A stretch of 64,000 nt of DNA, from positions 124,001 to 188,000 of the forward strand of contig CACPCD010000001.1 of assembly GCA_902632315.1 (NCBI GenBank), read 5' to 3'. This document shows positions 10,498 through 19,553 of this stretch, one piece after another. Source of the DNA: an uncultured Pelagibacteraceae bacterium (GTDB taxonomy: Bacteria > Pseudomonadota > Alphaproteobacteria > Pelagibacterales > Pelagibacteraceae). How positions within the stretch are numbered: position 1 is the first letter of the stretch; each line of letters begins with the position of its first letter. The notes beneath the pieces were generated by a model. It made no database searches and had not been told where the DNA came from. It saw nothing but the letters and a program-made list of their open reading frames with translations. The translations under genes were made by a program, and so were the position numbers.

Positions 10498-11605
10498 AAA
10501 ATTTATTTCAGTTAGTACACCACATATATCAAATCAAGATATTAAATCTGTTGTAAATGTTCTTAAAAAAGGCTGGATATCATCTGATGGACCTGAAGTA
10601 AAAACTTTCGAAAAAAAATTTTCAAAAAAAATTAAAAGAAAGTTTTCTGTCGCTGTATCAAGTGGAACAGCAGCACTAGAAATTGCAATTAAATCACTTA
10701 ATTTAAATAAAAATGATGAAGTAATTATTCCTAATTTTACAATAATTTCAAATGCATTGGCAGTTATCAAACAAAAAGCAAAACCAGTTTTAATTGATTG
10801 TGATATGAAAACTTGGAATATGAAATTAGAAGATTTAGAAAAAAAAATTACAAAAAAAACAAAAGCAATAATAATTACTCATATTTACTCTTTTTCTAAT
10901 GACATGGACAAGATTAAAAAAATTTGTAAAAAAAAAGGAATATTTTTAATAGAGGATGCTGCTGAAGTCATAGGATTAAAATACAAAGATAAATATTGTG
11001 GATCATTCGGTGACATAAGTACTTTTAGTTTTTATGCTAATAAGCAATTAACCACAGGTGAGGGTGGTATGATTTCTACAAATAATATTAGATTATTCAA
11101 AAAATGTAAGTCATTAAGAAATTTATGTTTCGGAAATAAACAAAGATTTAATCATGAAGATATTGGATGGAATTACAGATTAACAAATATTCAAGCCACA
11201 TTGGGAATAAGTCAGTTAGAAAGACTTGATAAGGTTGTTAGAAAGAAAATGTACATTGGAAATTATTATTATAAAAGATTATCTACAAATAAGAATATAT
11301 ATATGACTCCACCTAAAATCTCTTTTTCAAAAAATATTTATTGGGTAGTGGGAATAGTCATAAAGAATAAAAAGGTTTTAGCTTCAAGTATTATTAAAAA
11401 ATTAGCCAAATTTGGAATTGGTGCTAGACCTTTTTTTTGGCCAATGCATGAACAAAAAATTTTTAAAAAAATGAAAATTTTCGATAATACAAAATATCCT
11501 AATTCGTCATATTTAGGACGATATGGTTTTTATATCCCATCTCATCCAAAAATTAGTAATACTGAGATGAATTTTGTAATATCTAAAATTAATGGATTAT
11601 TATAA
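10472..11605 (+). CDS. DegT/DnrJ/EryC1/StrS family PLP-dependent sugar aminotransferase
   Basis: AVSSGTAALEIAIKSL, LIEDAAEVIG, STFSFYANKQLTTGEGGM, GWNYRLTNIQATLGISQLERL; start trimmed to the internal Met. Confidence 0.93.
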   Translation: MKVKSKLNKKFISVSTPHISNQDIKSVVNVLKKGWISSDGPEVKTFEKKFSKKIKRKFSVAVSSGTAALEIAIKSLNLNKNDEVIIPNFTIISNALAVIKQKAKPVLIDCDMKTWNMKLEDLEKKITKKTKAIIITHIYSFSNDMDKIKKICKKKGIFLIEDAAEVIGLKYKDKYCGSFGDISTFSFYANKQLTTGEGGMISTNNIRLFKKCKSLRNLCFGNKQRFNHEDIGWNYRLTNIQATLGISQLERLDKVVRKKMYIGNYYYKRLSTNKNIYMTPPKISFSKNIYWVVGIVIKNKKVLASSIIKKLAKFGIGARPFFWPMHEQKIFKKMKIFDNTKYPNSSYLGRYGFYIPSHPKISNTEMNFVISKINGLL

Positions 11606-11607
11606 TA

Positions 11608-11710
11608 AAAAATTTACTTATTCATCTTGTTCAATTATAAATATTAGCCTAAACACTCATAATAACAATGTATGCCTTAGAGATGAAATTGATTGATAGA
11701 AAGGGCTTCA
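11608..11710 (+). pseudogene. Decayed copy of the tRNA-Leu promoter and 5' half of tRNA-Leu
   Basis: Aligns by eye with 23935-24050: TTTACTTATTCATCTTGTTCAATTATAAATATTaGCcTAAACACTCAT...ATGCCttagaGaTGAAATTGattGAtA-GAAAGGgCTTcAAAT. Confidence 0.6.
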
Positions 11711-11714
11711 AATA

Positions 11715-12470
11715 TTGATGATTTATTTTAATAAAGAAATTACTGAAATAAAAAAACAACCAATTTCTATATTCAAAATTGACAATTTTTTTGATTTAGA
11801 TTTTTATCTAGAGATAAAAAAAGTTTTTTATAAAATTGATCCTGAAGAATTAAGTTTGACAAAAAATTTTGGTAAAAAATCAATTAGTTCATTGGAATTG
11901 TCCTATGAAGATGAAAATCAGAGGAAAATATTAGAAAAGTTAAATCAGGTTTTTTTAAGTAAAGATTTTTTTAATTTTTTTGTAAAAAAAATATATTTAA
12001 ATAATATTAAAACGCAAAAAAATATTCTAAGAAAAATAAAGTATACAAGACTCCCAATGTTAAATAATAAAAAAAAATCAATATTTGATTTTTTATTTTC
12101 AAAAATCTCAGTAAGTTATCAATTGAGTTATATCAAAAATAATGGTGGCATTGTTCCTCATGTTGACTCTCAAAGAAAATATCTATCCTTAATGTTATAT
12201 TTTCCAGATAATGAAGAGAAAGAAATTGATTATGGAACAACTTTTTGGGAATCAAATGCTCCAAATTTTACAAATACTCACATTCAAGACAAAGAAAAAA
12301 TCAGTGATTTTAAAACCAAAAGTAAAAAGTTATATAAGACTCAATTTAATTCTAATTGTTTATATGGTTTTTTAAGAAATGATTTTTCTTGGCATAGTGT
12401 AGAACCTGTTAATATAGATGCAAATTACATAAGAAAATCAATAAATATTAATTTTCTTTATGATAACTAA
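11715..12470 (+). CDS. 2OG-Fe(II) oxygenase-like protein
   Basis: IVPHVDSQRKYLSLMLYFPD ... FLRNDFSWHSVEPV (HxD...H arrangement). Confidence 0.65.
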   Translation: MMIYFNKEITEIKKQPISIFKIDNFFDLDFYLEIKKVFYKIDPEELSLTKNFGKKSISSLELSYEDENQRKILEKLNQVFLSKDFFNFFVKKIYLNNIKTQKNILRKIKYTRLPMLNNKKKSIFDFLFSKISVSYQLSYIKNNGGIVPHVDSQRKYLSLMLYFPDNEEKEIDYGTTFWESNAPNFTNTHIQDKEKISDFKTKSKKLYKTQFNSNCLYGFLRNDFSWHSVEPVNIDANYIRKSININFLYDN

Positions 12471-13299
12471 AAGTAAGAATAAGCTAAATCAAATATTTAA
12501 AAAAATTTTTCTCAAAAAACTCTATCAAAGACTTTACAGTTATTATTTAGTTTTAAGACATCCTAAAAAAGAACTACCAAATTATATTTTAAGAAAAAAA
12601 TACTTTGTTCAAGATGATAAGAAAAATAATCTTTTTTCATTAAGGTTAATGGGAGGTGCGATTCTCGCAAGAGGAACCACATTTTATACTAAAGAGCCTG
12701 AAACCGTAAATTGGATTAGAAACTTTAATAAGGAGTCTGTTTTTTTTGATATTGGAGCTAATATTGGAATTTATAGTTTATTTGCTGCCAGACTTAATCA
12801 TAGTACAGTATCTTTTGAGCCAGAAAGTCATAACTTTGCGGCATTAAATATAAATATTAATGACAATAATTTTGAAAAAAAAATTATTTCATATCCAATT
12901 TCTCTAGATGAAAAGATGAAAATATCACAATTAAATATTTTTAAGTTTAGATTTGGAAGCTCAGGACATTCATTTGATAGATCAATAAACTCTAAAGGAA
13001 AAGATTTTGATACATCACATATACAAGGAAGTATATCTATTACGCTTGATAAGTTTTGTGAAGAAACAAATATTTACCCAGATCATGTTAAAATAGATGT
13101 AGATGGTAATGAACTTAGAGTTGTAAAGGGAATGAAAGATTTGTTAGCTTCAAAAAAAATAAAATCTATATTAATTGAACTAGACAGATCGTATTCTGAA
13201 CACATAGAAGTTGTTAGTATATTAAAGTCATTTGATTATAAATTGATTTATAAAAATGATAAAGATGGTGTTTCTAATCATATATTCAATCGTAATTAA
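12460..13299 (+). CDS. FkbM family methyltransferase
   Basis: VFFDIGANIGIYSLFAA, VSFEPESHNFAAL, HVKIDVDGNELRVVKGM. Confidence 0.87.
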   Translation: MITKSKNKLNQIFKKIFLKKLYQRLYSYYLVLRHPKKELPNYILRKKYFVQDDKKNNLFSLRLMGGAILARGTTFYTKEPETVNWIRNFNKESVFFDIGANIGIYSLFAARLNHSTVSFEPESHNFAALNININDNNFEKKIISYPISLDEKMKISQLNIFKFRFGSSGHSFDRSINSKGKDFDTSHIQGSISITLDKFCEETNIYPDHVKIDVDGNELRVVKGMKDLLASKKIKSILIELDRSYSEHIEVVSILKSFDYKLIYKNDKDGVSNHIFNRN

Positions 13300-13302
13300 A
13301 TT

Positions 13303-14028
13303 TTAATTTTTTTTCTTAAACAATATTTCTGTATGGTTTTTATTAGGTGAAGTTGACGAGTAAAAATTTTTTCCATTCAACCATTCTGACAGTTCGTTCC
13401 ACAAAACACCACCATCATAATAATTAATCTTGCTCACTTCTACCGAAAGCGAATTACAAAATTTTAGAGAATTTTCAGCTCCTTTAAAAGCTAGAAGTTC
13501 TGCACCTTGTAAATCAACTACCCAGTGATTGTACTCTTTAACGTTAATATTATTCTTTTTTAAAACAGTATCCAATTTAGTCATTTTTAATTTTATTTTA
13601 CTTCCCATATGAATTTTGCGACCTTCCCAACCTTTCTCTATAACTTCATTGCTAAAATTGAAGAGAGAAGAGCTCGCAGAATCATTACTAGAAATAAAGA
13701 AATCTTTTTGAACATCATCCTGATCACCGAGTAAAGCATGGAAAGCTTTTTGATCACCATAAAAGTACAAATTATCTTCTAGCTGGTCAAAAATATGCGG
13801 AACTGCTTCAAACCATATAACTTTCTTTCCAAACCAATTATATACTTCTGCCTCGGTTCCTTTATGAGCACCTAGATGTAAAATACCTGTTGATTTATTT
13901 ATACAATCTAAAGTTTCTAAGTCGATCTTACCGTAAGGATTAGATTTATAAGGAGGTCCTATTCTGATTAATTTAAAACCTAACGATCTTAATATTTTTT
14001 TAATTATTCTTTTTAAAATATATATCAT
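13303..14028 (-). CDS. FkbM family methyltransferase
   Basis: ILHLGAHKGTEAEVYNWFGKKVIWFEAVP, WVVDLQGAELLAFKGAENSL. Confidence 0.82.
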   Translation of the reverse strand: MIYILKRIIKKILRSLGFKLIRIGPPYKSNPYGKIDLETLDCINKSTGILHLGAHKGTEAEVYNWFGKKVIWFEAVPHIFDQLEDNLYFYGDQKAFHALLGDQDDVQKDFFISSNDSASSSLFNFSNEVIEKGWEGRKIHMGSKIKLKMTKLDTVLKKNNINVKEYNHWVVDLQGAELLAFKGAENSLKFCNSLSVEVSKINYYDGGVLWNELSEWLNGKNFYSSTSPNKNHTEILFKKKN

Positions 14029-14063
14029 TTAATAAATGAGTAATAAATTAACATATAGATATA

Positions 14064-14112
14064 GAGATAAAATAAAAAAATTTTACTTATTATTCTTGTT
14101 CAATTATAAATA
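14064..14112 (+). repeat. Second copy of the tRNA-Leu promoter segment
   Basis: AGATAAAATAAAAAAATTTTACTTATTATTCTTGTTCAATTATAAATA matches ~23920-23970; TTTACT (14082-14087), 17-bp spacer, TATAAA (14105-14110). Confidence 0.75.
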
Positions 14113-14113
14113 G

Positions 14114-15502
14114 TTGATGATACTTAAAATTTTGAGTGCAAAATCAAAAAAAGCTATAGGATTACTTGCTTTACTGGCATCGCTCGGAAGTTTTATTGCA
14201 GATGTGCTTCAGCCGTTAGCACCATTTTCTAAATATATTTTCTTTTTAGCTGTATTTTTATTAATCGTTTTTAGGTTATTAAATTTTTACAAAAAAGGTA
14301 TTTATGAAAAATTTTCTTTTATAATTATCTTTTTTTGGTTAGTTGCAATAATGAGTGGAGCTGTTTATTTAACAAAACAAAATTCTTTCAAAAAAAATGG
14401 TTTATTTGCAAACTTATTCCCATCAATACAAGAAGCTCAAAGTGGTCTTGGTATAATAGAAAAAGACTTAAGTGACATAAAAACCACAACAAATGAGATT
14501 AAAGAGGAAACTAAAGAAATTACAAAAAAACTTGAAAAAATTGAAAAAAAAATAGACTTTAATCAAAGAACAGAATTAGATCAGACAAAATTACCATTAA
14601 AATATAAAGTAAATTTTAATAAAAATAACGAAATAAGTATTTTCTTTCAGCCAGTTGAGTCCCCAAGAGAATTTTATGTAAGTAATGACGATGGAAAAAA
14701 TTTCAATTCTTTGGGATTTTTCGATGAAATTGACCAAAGGACAGGATTAAATTTACCAAAAAACAATTTTTCTTTTTCTTCCACAGAAAAGTATAAAAAT
14801 TTACAAGTTAAATATTTGGATATAAATTCTGTAATAAAAGGACCGTTCGAACTAAATATTGATTTAATTCAAGAATTTAAAATTTATCAAAAGAAAAAAA
14901 TTAAAAACAGTAAAAACAAATGGGTGCAAATAAATAATTATTCATGGTCAACTAATAATTTAGGCAATGCAGATCCATCTAAAGATACGAATATTTATGG
15001 TGATTGGAACATATCTTTTCTTTTAAAAAATAGATGTGCATTAAAATCAGTAATAATTAAACTTGACGACAAATACTATATGAGAGGTTTAGGATTTAAT
15101 AATACCCATAAAACAATTAGGCTTTATGAAAGCTCTTTTAAAGAAAAAAAAATTGTTTTACCTAATTGTGATTTAGAATTAAAAAATTATGACTTTAAAG
15201 AAGACTATAAACCGAGTAAATATATCACTAAATCGTCTTATAAAACAACAGATGCCTTTACTGGTAAAGAAATAGAAAGAAATATAAATTTACCCTCAAA
15301 AATTTGGGAAAAAAAATTTTCAGAAATTTCAATTAAATATTCCGAAATCTTAGATTTATTAAAATATGAAGATATGAACTTGGAAACAATTTATAATGAT
15401 ACATATGCAAAAGGGCCTTTGAGAGAAATAGCAATAAGAGTCGAATATTTTGATGGAGAGAGTTCAATTTTTGAAAAATTTGTGAATTTAAATAAGAACT
15501 AA
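14114..15502 (+). CDS. Hypothetical protein with N-terminal TM segments and coiled coil
   Basis: 462-aa ORF; TM segments then SDIKTTTNEIKEETKEITKKLEKIEKKI coiled coil. Confidence 0.6.
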   Translation: MMILKILSAKSKKAIGLLALLASLGSFIADVLQPLAPFSKYIFFLAVFLLIVFRLLNFYKKGIYEKFSFIIIFFWLVAIMSGAVYLTKQNSFKKNGLFANLFPSIQEAQSGLGIIEKDLSDIKTTTNEIKEETKEITKKLEKIEKKIDFNQRTELDQTKLPLKYKVNFNKNNEISIFFQPVESPREFYVSNDDGKNFNSLGFFDEIDQRTGLNLPKNNFSFSSTEKYKNLQVKYLDINSVIKGPFELNIDLIQEFKIYQKKKIKNSKNKWVQINNYSWSTNNLGNADPSKDTNIYGDWNISFLLKNRCALKSVIIKLDDKYYMRGLGFNNTHKTIRLYESSFKEKKIVLPNCDLELKNYDFKEDYKPSKYITKSSYKTTDAFTGKEIERNINLPSKIWEKKFSEISIKYSEILDLLKYEDMNLETIYNDTYAKGPLREIAIRVEYFDGESSIFEKFVNLNKN

Positions 15503-15541
15503 TTTACTTGCAATATTTATCATAATTGATAATTCTTAAGT

Positions 15542-15901
15542 ATGAATTTTCAGCAATCTATAGAAAAATGTTTTAAAAATTATGCCAATTTCAATGGTCG
15601 AGCTAAAAGATCTGAGTTATGGTTTTTTTATCTCTTTGTAATATTAGTTGGTATGGCAACTGGGATTATAGATTTTATTATCGATCCTACTGGTAATTTT
15701 GTACTTTTTAATTCTATAGCTTCACTAGCTTTACTTATTCCTCAATTTTCAGTTGGTAGTCGTAGATTACACGATATTGGTAAATCTGGTTGGTGGCAAT
15801 TATTATACCTAACAATCATTGGAGGTATTGTAGTTCTAGTTTGGTTTGCAACTGATACAGTAAAGAAAAAAAATCAATTTGGTCCTGTACCTAAAAAATA
15901 A
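15542..15901 (+). CDS. DUF805 family membrane protein
   Basis: FNGRAKRSELWFFYLF ... VGSRRLHDIGKSGWWQLL. Confidence 0.9.
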   Translation: MNFQQSIEKCFKNYANFNGRAKRSELWFFYLFVILVGMATGIIDFIIDPTGNFVLFNSIASLALLIPQFSVGSRRLHDIGKSGWWQLLYLTIIGGIVVLVWFATDTVKKKNQFGPVPKK

Positions 15902-15906
15902 TTTAA

Positions 15907-16566
15907 TTGTTTTTATTGTTTTTAACCGTAGCGCCTTCTTTTTTTATATTACTTTATTTAGTTAAAAGTGATCGTTTCCCCGAACCAACAGAAAAGATTA
16001 TAAAAACATTTCTTTGGGGTGTTGTTATTATTATACCTGCAGCTATTGCAAATGACTTGTTAATAAGTAATTGGAGTTTATTAAAAATTAGTGATTCAGT
16101 TTCTCATTCTTTTTTATCAGCTGGACCTATAGAGGAAGGGTTAAAGTTTTTAATTCTTACAAGTATAATTTCAAAATATAAGGATTACGATCACCCTGTA
16201 GATGGAATAGTTTATTGTGTCTGTTTATCTCAAGGTTTTGCGTCTTTAGAAAATATTTATTATATATACTTATTATATGGATCTTCATTTGAAATAGCTG
16301 TCTTAAGGGCTATTACTGCCGTCCCCGCACATGCAATGTTTGGTGCAATCATGGGTATTTTTTATTCACACCATCTATTAGCTAAAAAAAAAGAAGACAA
16401 AAAAATGTTTTTTGCGCTATCAATCATTGTGCCCATTCTGTTACATAGTTTTTATAATTATTTTATGTATACAACTCCGATTCTAGCAATTGTTTTACTT
16501 GGCACAGGAATCTATTACAGCTTTACAGTATTTAAAAAATGGAATGAAAAAAAAATTAGAATTTAA
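15907..16566 (+). CDS. PrsW-like intramembrane protease (TTG start)
   Basis: Polytopic; AGPIEEGLKFLIL (EExxK), AVPAHAMFGAIMG and LLHSFYNYF motifs. Confidence 0.8.
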   Translation: MFLLFLTVAPSFFILLYLVKSDRFPEPTEKIIKTFLWGVVIIIPAAIANDLLISNWSLLKISDSVSHSFLSAGPIEEGLKFLILTSIISKYKDYDHPVDGIVYCVCLSQGFASLENIYYIYLLYGSSFEIAVLRAITAVPAHAMFGAIMGIFYSHHLLAKKKEDKKMFFALSIIVPILLHSFYNYFMYTTPILAIVLLGTGIYYSFTVFKKWNEKKIRI

Positions 16567-17854
16567 CTTCTTTTTTTTTCAAAGTATTTTCATTATCTTT
16601 AAACTTATAGCCCATAAGATTTAAAAGATCATAGTAGTTATTATATCCGATATTATTTTCATTAATTCCAACAACTAAATTAAAATAAAATTTTGATGAA
16701 AAGAAAGAGCTAAAACAACCAGAACGAACACTTAATGTATACTCTTTATTATTCAAGTCAGAGACAATAAATGACTCTGATATATCTTTTTGAGTTTTAT
16801 ATTCCTTAACTATTTTGTTTGCAGCTTCATTGCAGCTATTTATATCGTCATAAACCTCTTTAGAGGAAGCAATTATTCTTATTATAGGTTCTGGATTGTC
16901 ATTTTTATCAATTATTTTATAAGTATAAAAGTAGTATCTTTCAAAAATGTCATTTTTTGTTTCAGGCAAAAATTCATATCGAAAAACTGATACTTTTAAT
17001 TTTTTAAAGTTTTCATAAAAAAATTCAACTGTAGGATCAAATCTATCTTTTTCTGTAATAATATCGTCATAATTTTTTTTTAAACTTAAAAACCTTATAT
17101 TAAATAGACTAGAATTTTTTTCTATCTTCTTTTTTCTTAACAAATTTTTTTCTAGAGAGACTATTGATTTATTCTCATTTTCAATATTTGTTATACTTTG
17201 CTCAATTATTGATAAAATTTTCTCATTGTAAGAAATTAACAATTGAGATGATTTTTTTAGAGAATTATTATGATTTTCATTCAATGAATAATTCAATAGT
17301 GTTCTGAAATTTGACAATTCTAAAAGAAAAACCTCTAAATTTTTCTCTATTTGAAATAATAAATCATTACAAGCTTTATCTTTATTGATTTTTTTATTGT
17401 TAAGATCATCGTTTTCAATAACTATTATGCTACTTTTACAAGTATCTTTTAATTTTAAAAATAAAATATTAAATTTACGTAAAAATGTATTTGTATTTTT
17501 TATTGCATTAGCAGAACTTTCTTTTTGTTCAAAATATATATTTTTATAATTTTGATATTCCTCGTAAGTAAACTTTTTTCCAAACATACCTTTTTTTTCA
17601 CCAGTTGCATTTTGGAGGCTATATAAAACTCTATTATAATGTTCAAGAAGGCTAGAGCCACATTGGACAGCAACACATGTGTTAAAAGCATTTTCATTAT
17701 CCCTTCTAAAAATATCCTCATATCTATTAAATTCACCACGGTTCCAGCTATTATAAATTAATTCAAAATCATTAGAGATTTTTTCAAAATTTGTAGAAGC
17801 GTTTACATTAAAAATAAAAAATAAGGATAAGAAATATAAGTATAAAAATTTCAT
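16556..17854 (-). CDS. Hypothetical secreted protein
   Basis: 432-aa ORF with N-terminal signal-peptide-like MKFLYLYFLSLFFIFNVNAS. Confidence 0.55.
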   Translation of the reverse strand: MKFLYLYFLSLFFIFNVNASTNFEKISNDFELIYNSWNRGEFNRYEDIFRRDNENAFNTCVAVQCGSSLLEHYNRVLYSLQNATGEKKGMFGKKFTYEEYQNYKNIYFEQKESSANAIKNTNTFLRKFNILFLKLKDTCKSSIIVIENDDLNNKKINKDKACNDLLFQIEKNLEVFLLELSNFRTLLNYSLNENHNNSLKKSSQLLISYNEKILSIIEQSITNIENENKSIVSLEKNLLRKKKIEKNSSLFNIRFLSLKKNYDDIITEKDRFDPTVEFFYENFKKLKVSVFRYEFLPETKNDIFERYYFYTYKIIDKNDNPEPIIRIIASSKEVYDDINSCNEAANKIVKEYKTQKDISESFIVSDLNNKEYTLSVRSGCFSSFFSSKFYFNLVVGINENNIGYNNYYDLLNLMGYKFKDNENTLKKKEVKF

Positions 17855-18228
17855 GTAAAATCGCTTAACACTTTAGGAATATTACCATAACGGTTTTTTT
17901 TTGGATCACCCGTTGTACACCACCACACAAATAGAGGAATTAATCCAATTATTGTAAAGGAAAGTAAGAACCACCATCCACTTTTCCCAGTATCATGCAA
18001 TCTTCTAAAGATAAGACTTAATTGAGGAAAAGCTGTAGCTAGGAAAAAAATTCCACTAACCACACCCATTTCATCTGGGTGATACCCAATAACGTATGTA
18101 TCAATTAAATGTGTAAAAAAGTTAACTATAAGAATAAATAAAAAAAAATACCAAAATTCTGATCTATTTGATCTTCCACTAAAATTAAAATAATTTTTAA
18201 ACGCTTTATCTATTGCAAAACTCATCAT
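17851..18228 (-). CDS. DUF805 family membrane protein (second copy)
   Basis: FSGRSNRSEFWYFFLF ... LIFRRLHDTGKSGWWFLL. Confidence 0.9.
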   Translation of the reverse strand: MMSFAIDKAFKNYFNFSGRSNRSEFWYFFLFILIVNFFTHLIDTYVIGYHPDEMGVVSGIFFLATAFPQLSLIFRRLHDTGKSGWWFLLSFTIIGLIPLFVWWCTTGDPKKNRYGNIPKVLSDFT

Positions 18229-18251
18229 AATAAAATATTAAACATATTTAT

Positions 18252-18557
18252 ATGGCTTTTGCACTAATTTCATTGGAAAATAAAAAAACAAATCAAGTTA
18301 AACTTGCCCCAATAGGTTTTTCATGGACTAACTTTTTTTTTGGTTTTTTTGTTCCATTATTTAGAGGTGATTGGAAATGGGCAGCAATATTTTTTGCTGT
18401 AGGTTGGGTAACTTTTGGATTTGGAAGCCTTATAACTGCTTTTTTTTACAACAAACTTTACGCAGAAGATTTATTAAAAAATGGTTTTAAAGTAAAATCT
18501 CTTAACGGGGCTGACAAAAGTTTAGTTAAAGCACGTTTAGGTGTTACAAAATTATAA
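18252..18557 (+). CDS. DUF2628/HrgC-like small membrane protein
   Basis: FSWTNFFFGFFVPLFRGDWKWAAIFF. Confidence 0.6.
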   Translation: MAFALISLENKKTNQVKLAPIGFSWTNFFFGFFVPLFRGDWKWAAIFFAVGWVTFGFGSLITAFFYNKLYAEDLLKNGFKVKSLNGADKSLVKARLGVTKL

Positions 18558-18560
18558 GTT

Positions 18561-19298
18561 TTGTTTAATTTTATTAAAGACACGTTTAATAAAACAATAA
18601 TTGATTTAGAAAATCCAAAAATCTTAAAAACATTATTTTTTTCAATTTTAATTACAACAATAATTGCAATTATAATTTTTATATTTTTCTATTATTTTTT
18701 ATTTTCTTCATTATTCAATCTATCTGATCCATCTAATTTTGATGAAGATGGAATATTATACTATATTTTTAGTTTAAAAATTTTTGCTGTGCTGTTAGGC
18801 ATAATTCAATTTTTTACCTCATGGATATTAGTTTCTCTAATATTGGTTCCAATTGGTTCAATTGTTTCAGGTTTATTTGCTGAGAAAATATTTTTCAATA
18901 TTAAAGAAACTCATAATTATAAGTGGGAAAAAAAATTAAAAAAAAACGCATTTTATCTATCAAATAAATTTGCTTTAATCGCTGCTATTAAAAGTTTTTT
19001 AATCAATATATTAATTTTACCTTTATATCTGTTGCTACCAATTGCAAACATTTTTATATTTATTTTCGTAAATGGTTTATTGATTGGTCGAGAATTTTGT
19101 GGAAACTTTTTAATTCAATTTTTTGAAAAAGAAAAAATTAAATTAATTAATCTTCATTTAGATAGTAAAATTTATGTTCTTGGAATATTTGTGGTTGTAT
19201 TATATACAATTCCATTTGTTAATTTATTAGCTCCTACAATAGCAAATCTTCTATTTTCACACTTGATTTTACAATCTAATAAAAGTATTTTTAAGTAA
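18561..19298 (+). CDS. EI24/CysZ-like membrane protein (TTG start)
   Basis: Polytopic; [17 protein letters not shown] in the position of the typical EI24 motif. Confidence 0.6.
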   Translation: MFNFIKDTFNKTIIDLENPKILKTLFFSILITTIIAIIIFIFFYYFLFSSLFNLSDPSNFDEDGILYYIFSLKIFAVLLGIIQFFTSWILVSLILVPIGSIVSGLFAEKIFFNIKETHNYKWEKKLKKNAFYLSNKFALIAAIKSFLINILILPLYLLLPIANIFIFIFVNGLLIGREFCGNFLIQFFEKEKIKLINLHLDSKIYVLGIFVVVLYTIPFVNLLAPTIANLLFSHLILQSNKSIFK

Positions 19299-19318
19299 AT
19301 AAACTACAAAGGAGTTAT

Positions 19319-19519
19319 ATGCAAAAATCAAAAACAACAGCAGCTTTGCTTTGCTTTTTTTTAGGTGCGTTAGGTGTTCATAGATTTTACACAGGAAAGA
19401 TTGGAACTGGTGTAATTCAATTATTAACATTAGGTGGCTTTTACATATGGGCCGTAATTGATTTTATTATGATTTTAACGGGCTCTTTCACTGACGTTAA
19501 CGGCAAAAAACTTAAGTAA
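19319..19519 (+). CDS. TM2 domain protein
   Basis: [54 protein letters not shown] upstream. Confidence 0.93.
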   Translation: MQKSKTTAALLCFFLGALGVHRFYTGKIGTGVIQLLTLGGFYIWAVIDFIMILTGSFTDVNGKKLK

Positions 19520-19553
19520 AAAAATATTTTTTTTTTTAATATTTTTTTTCAAA

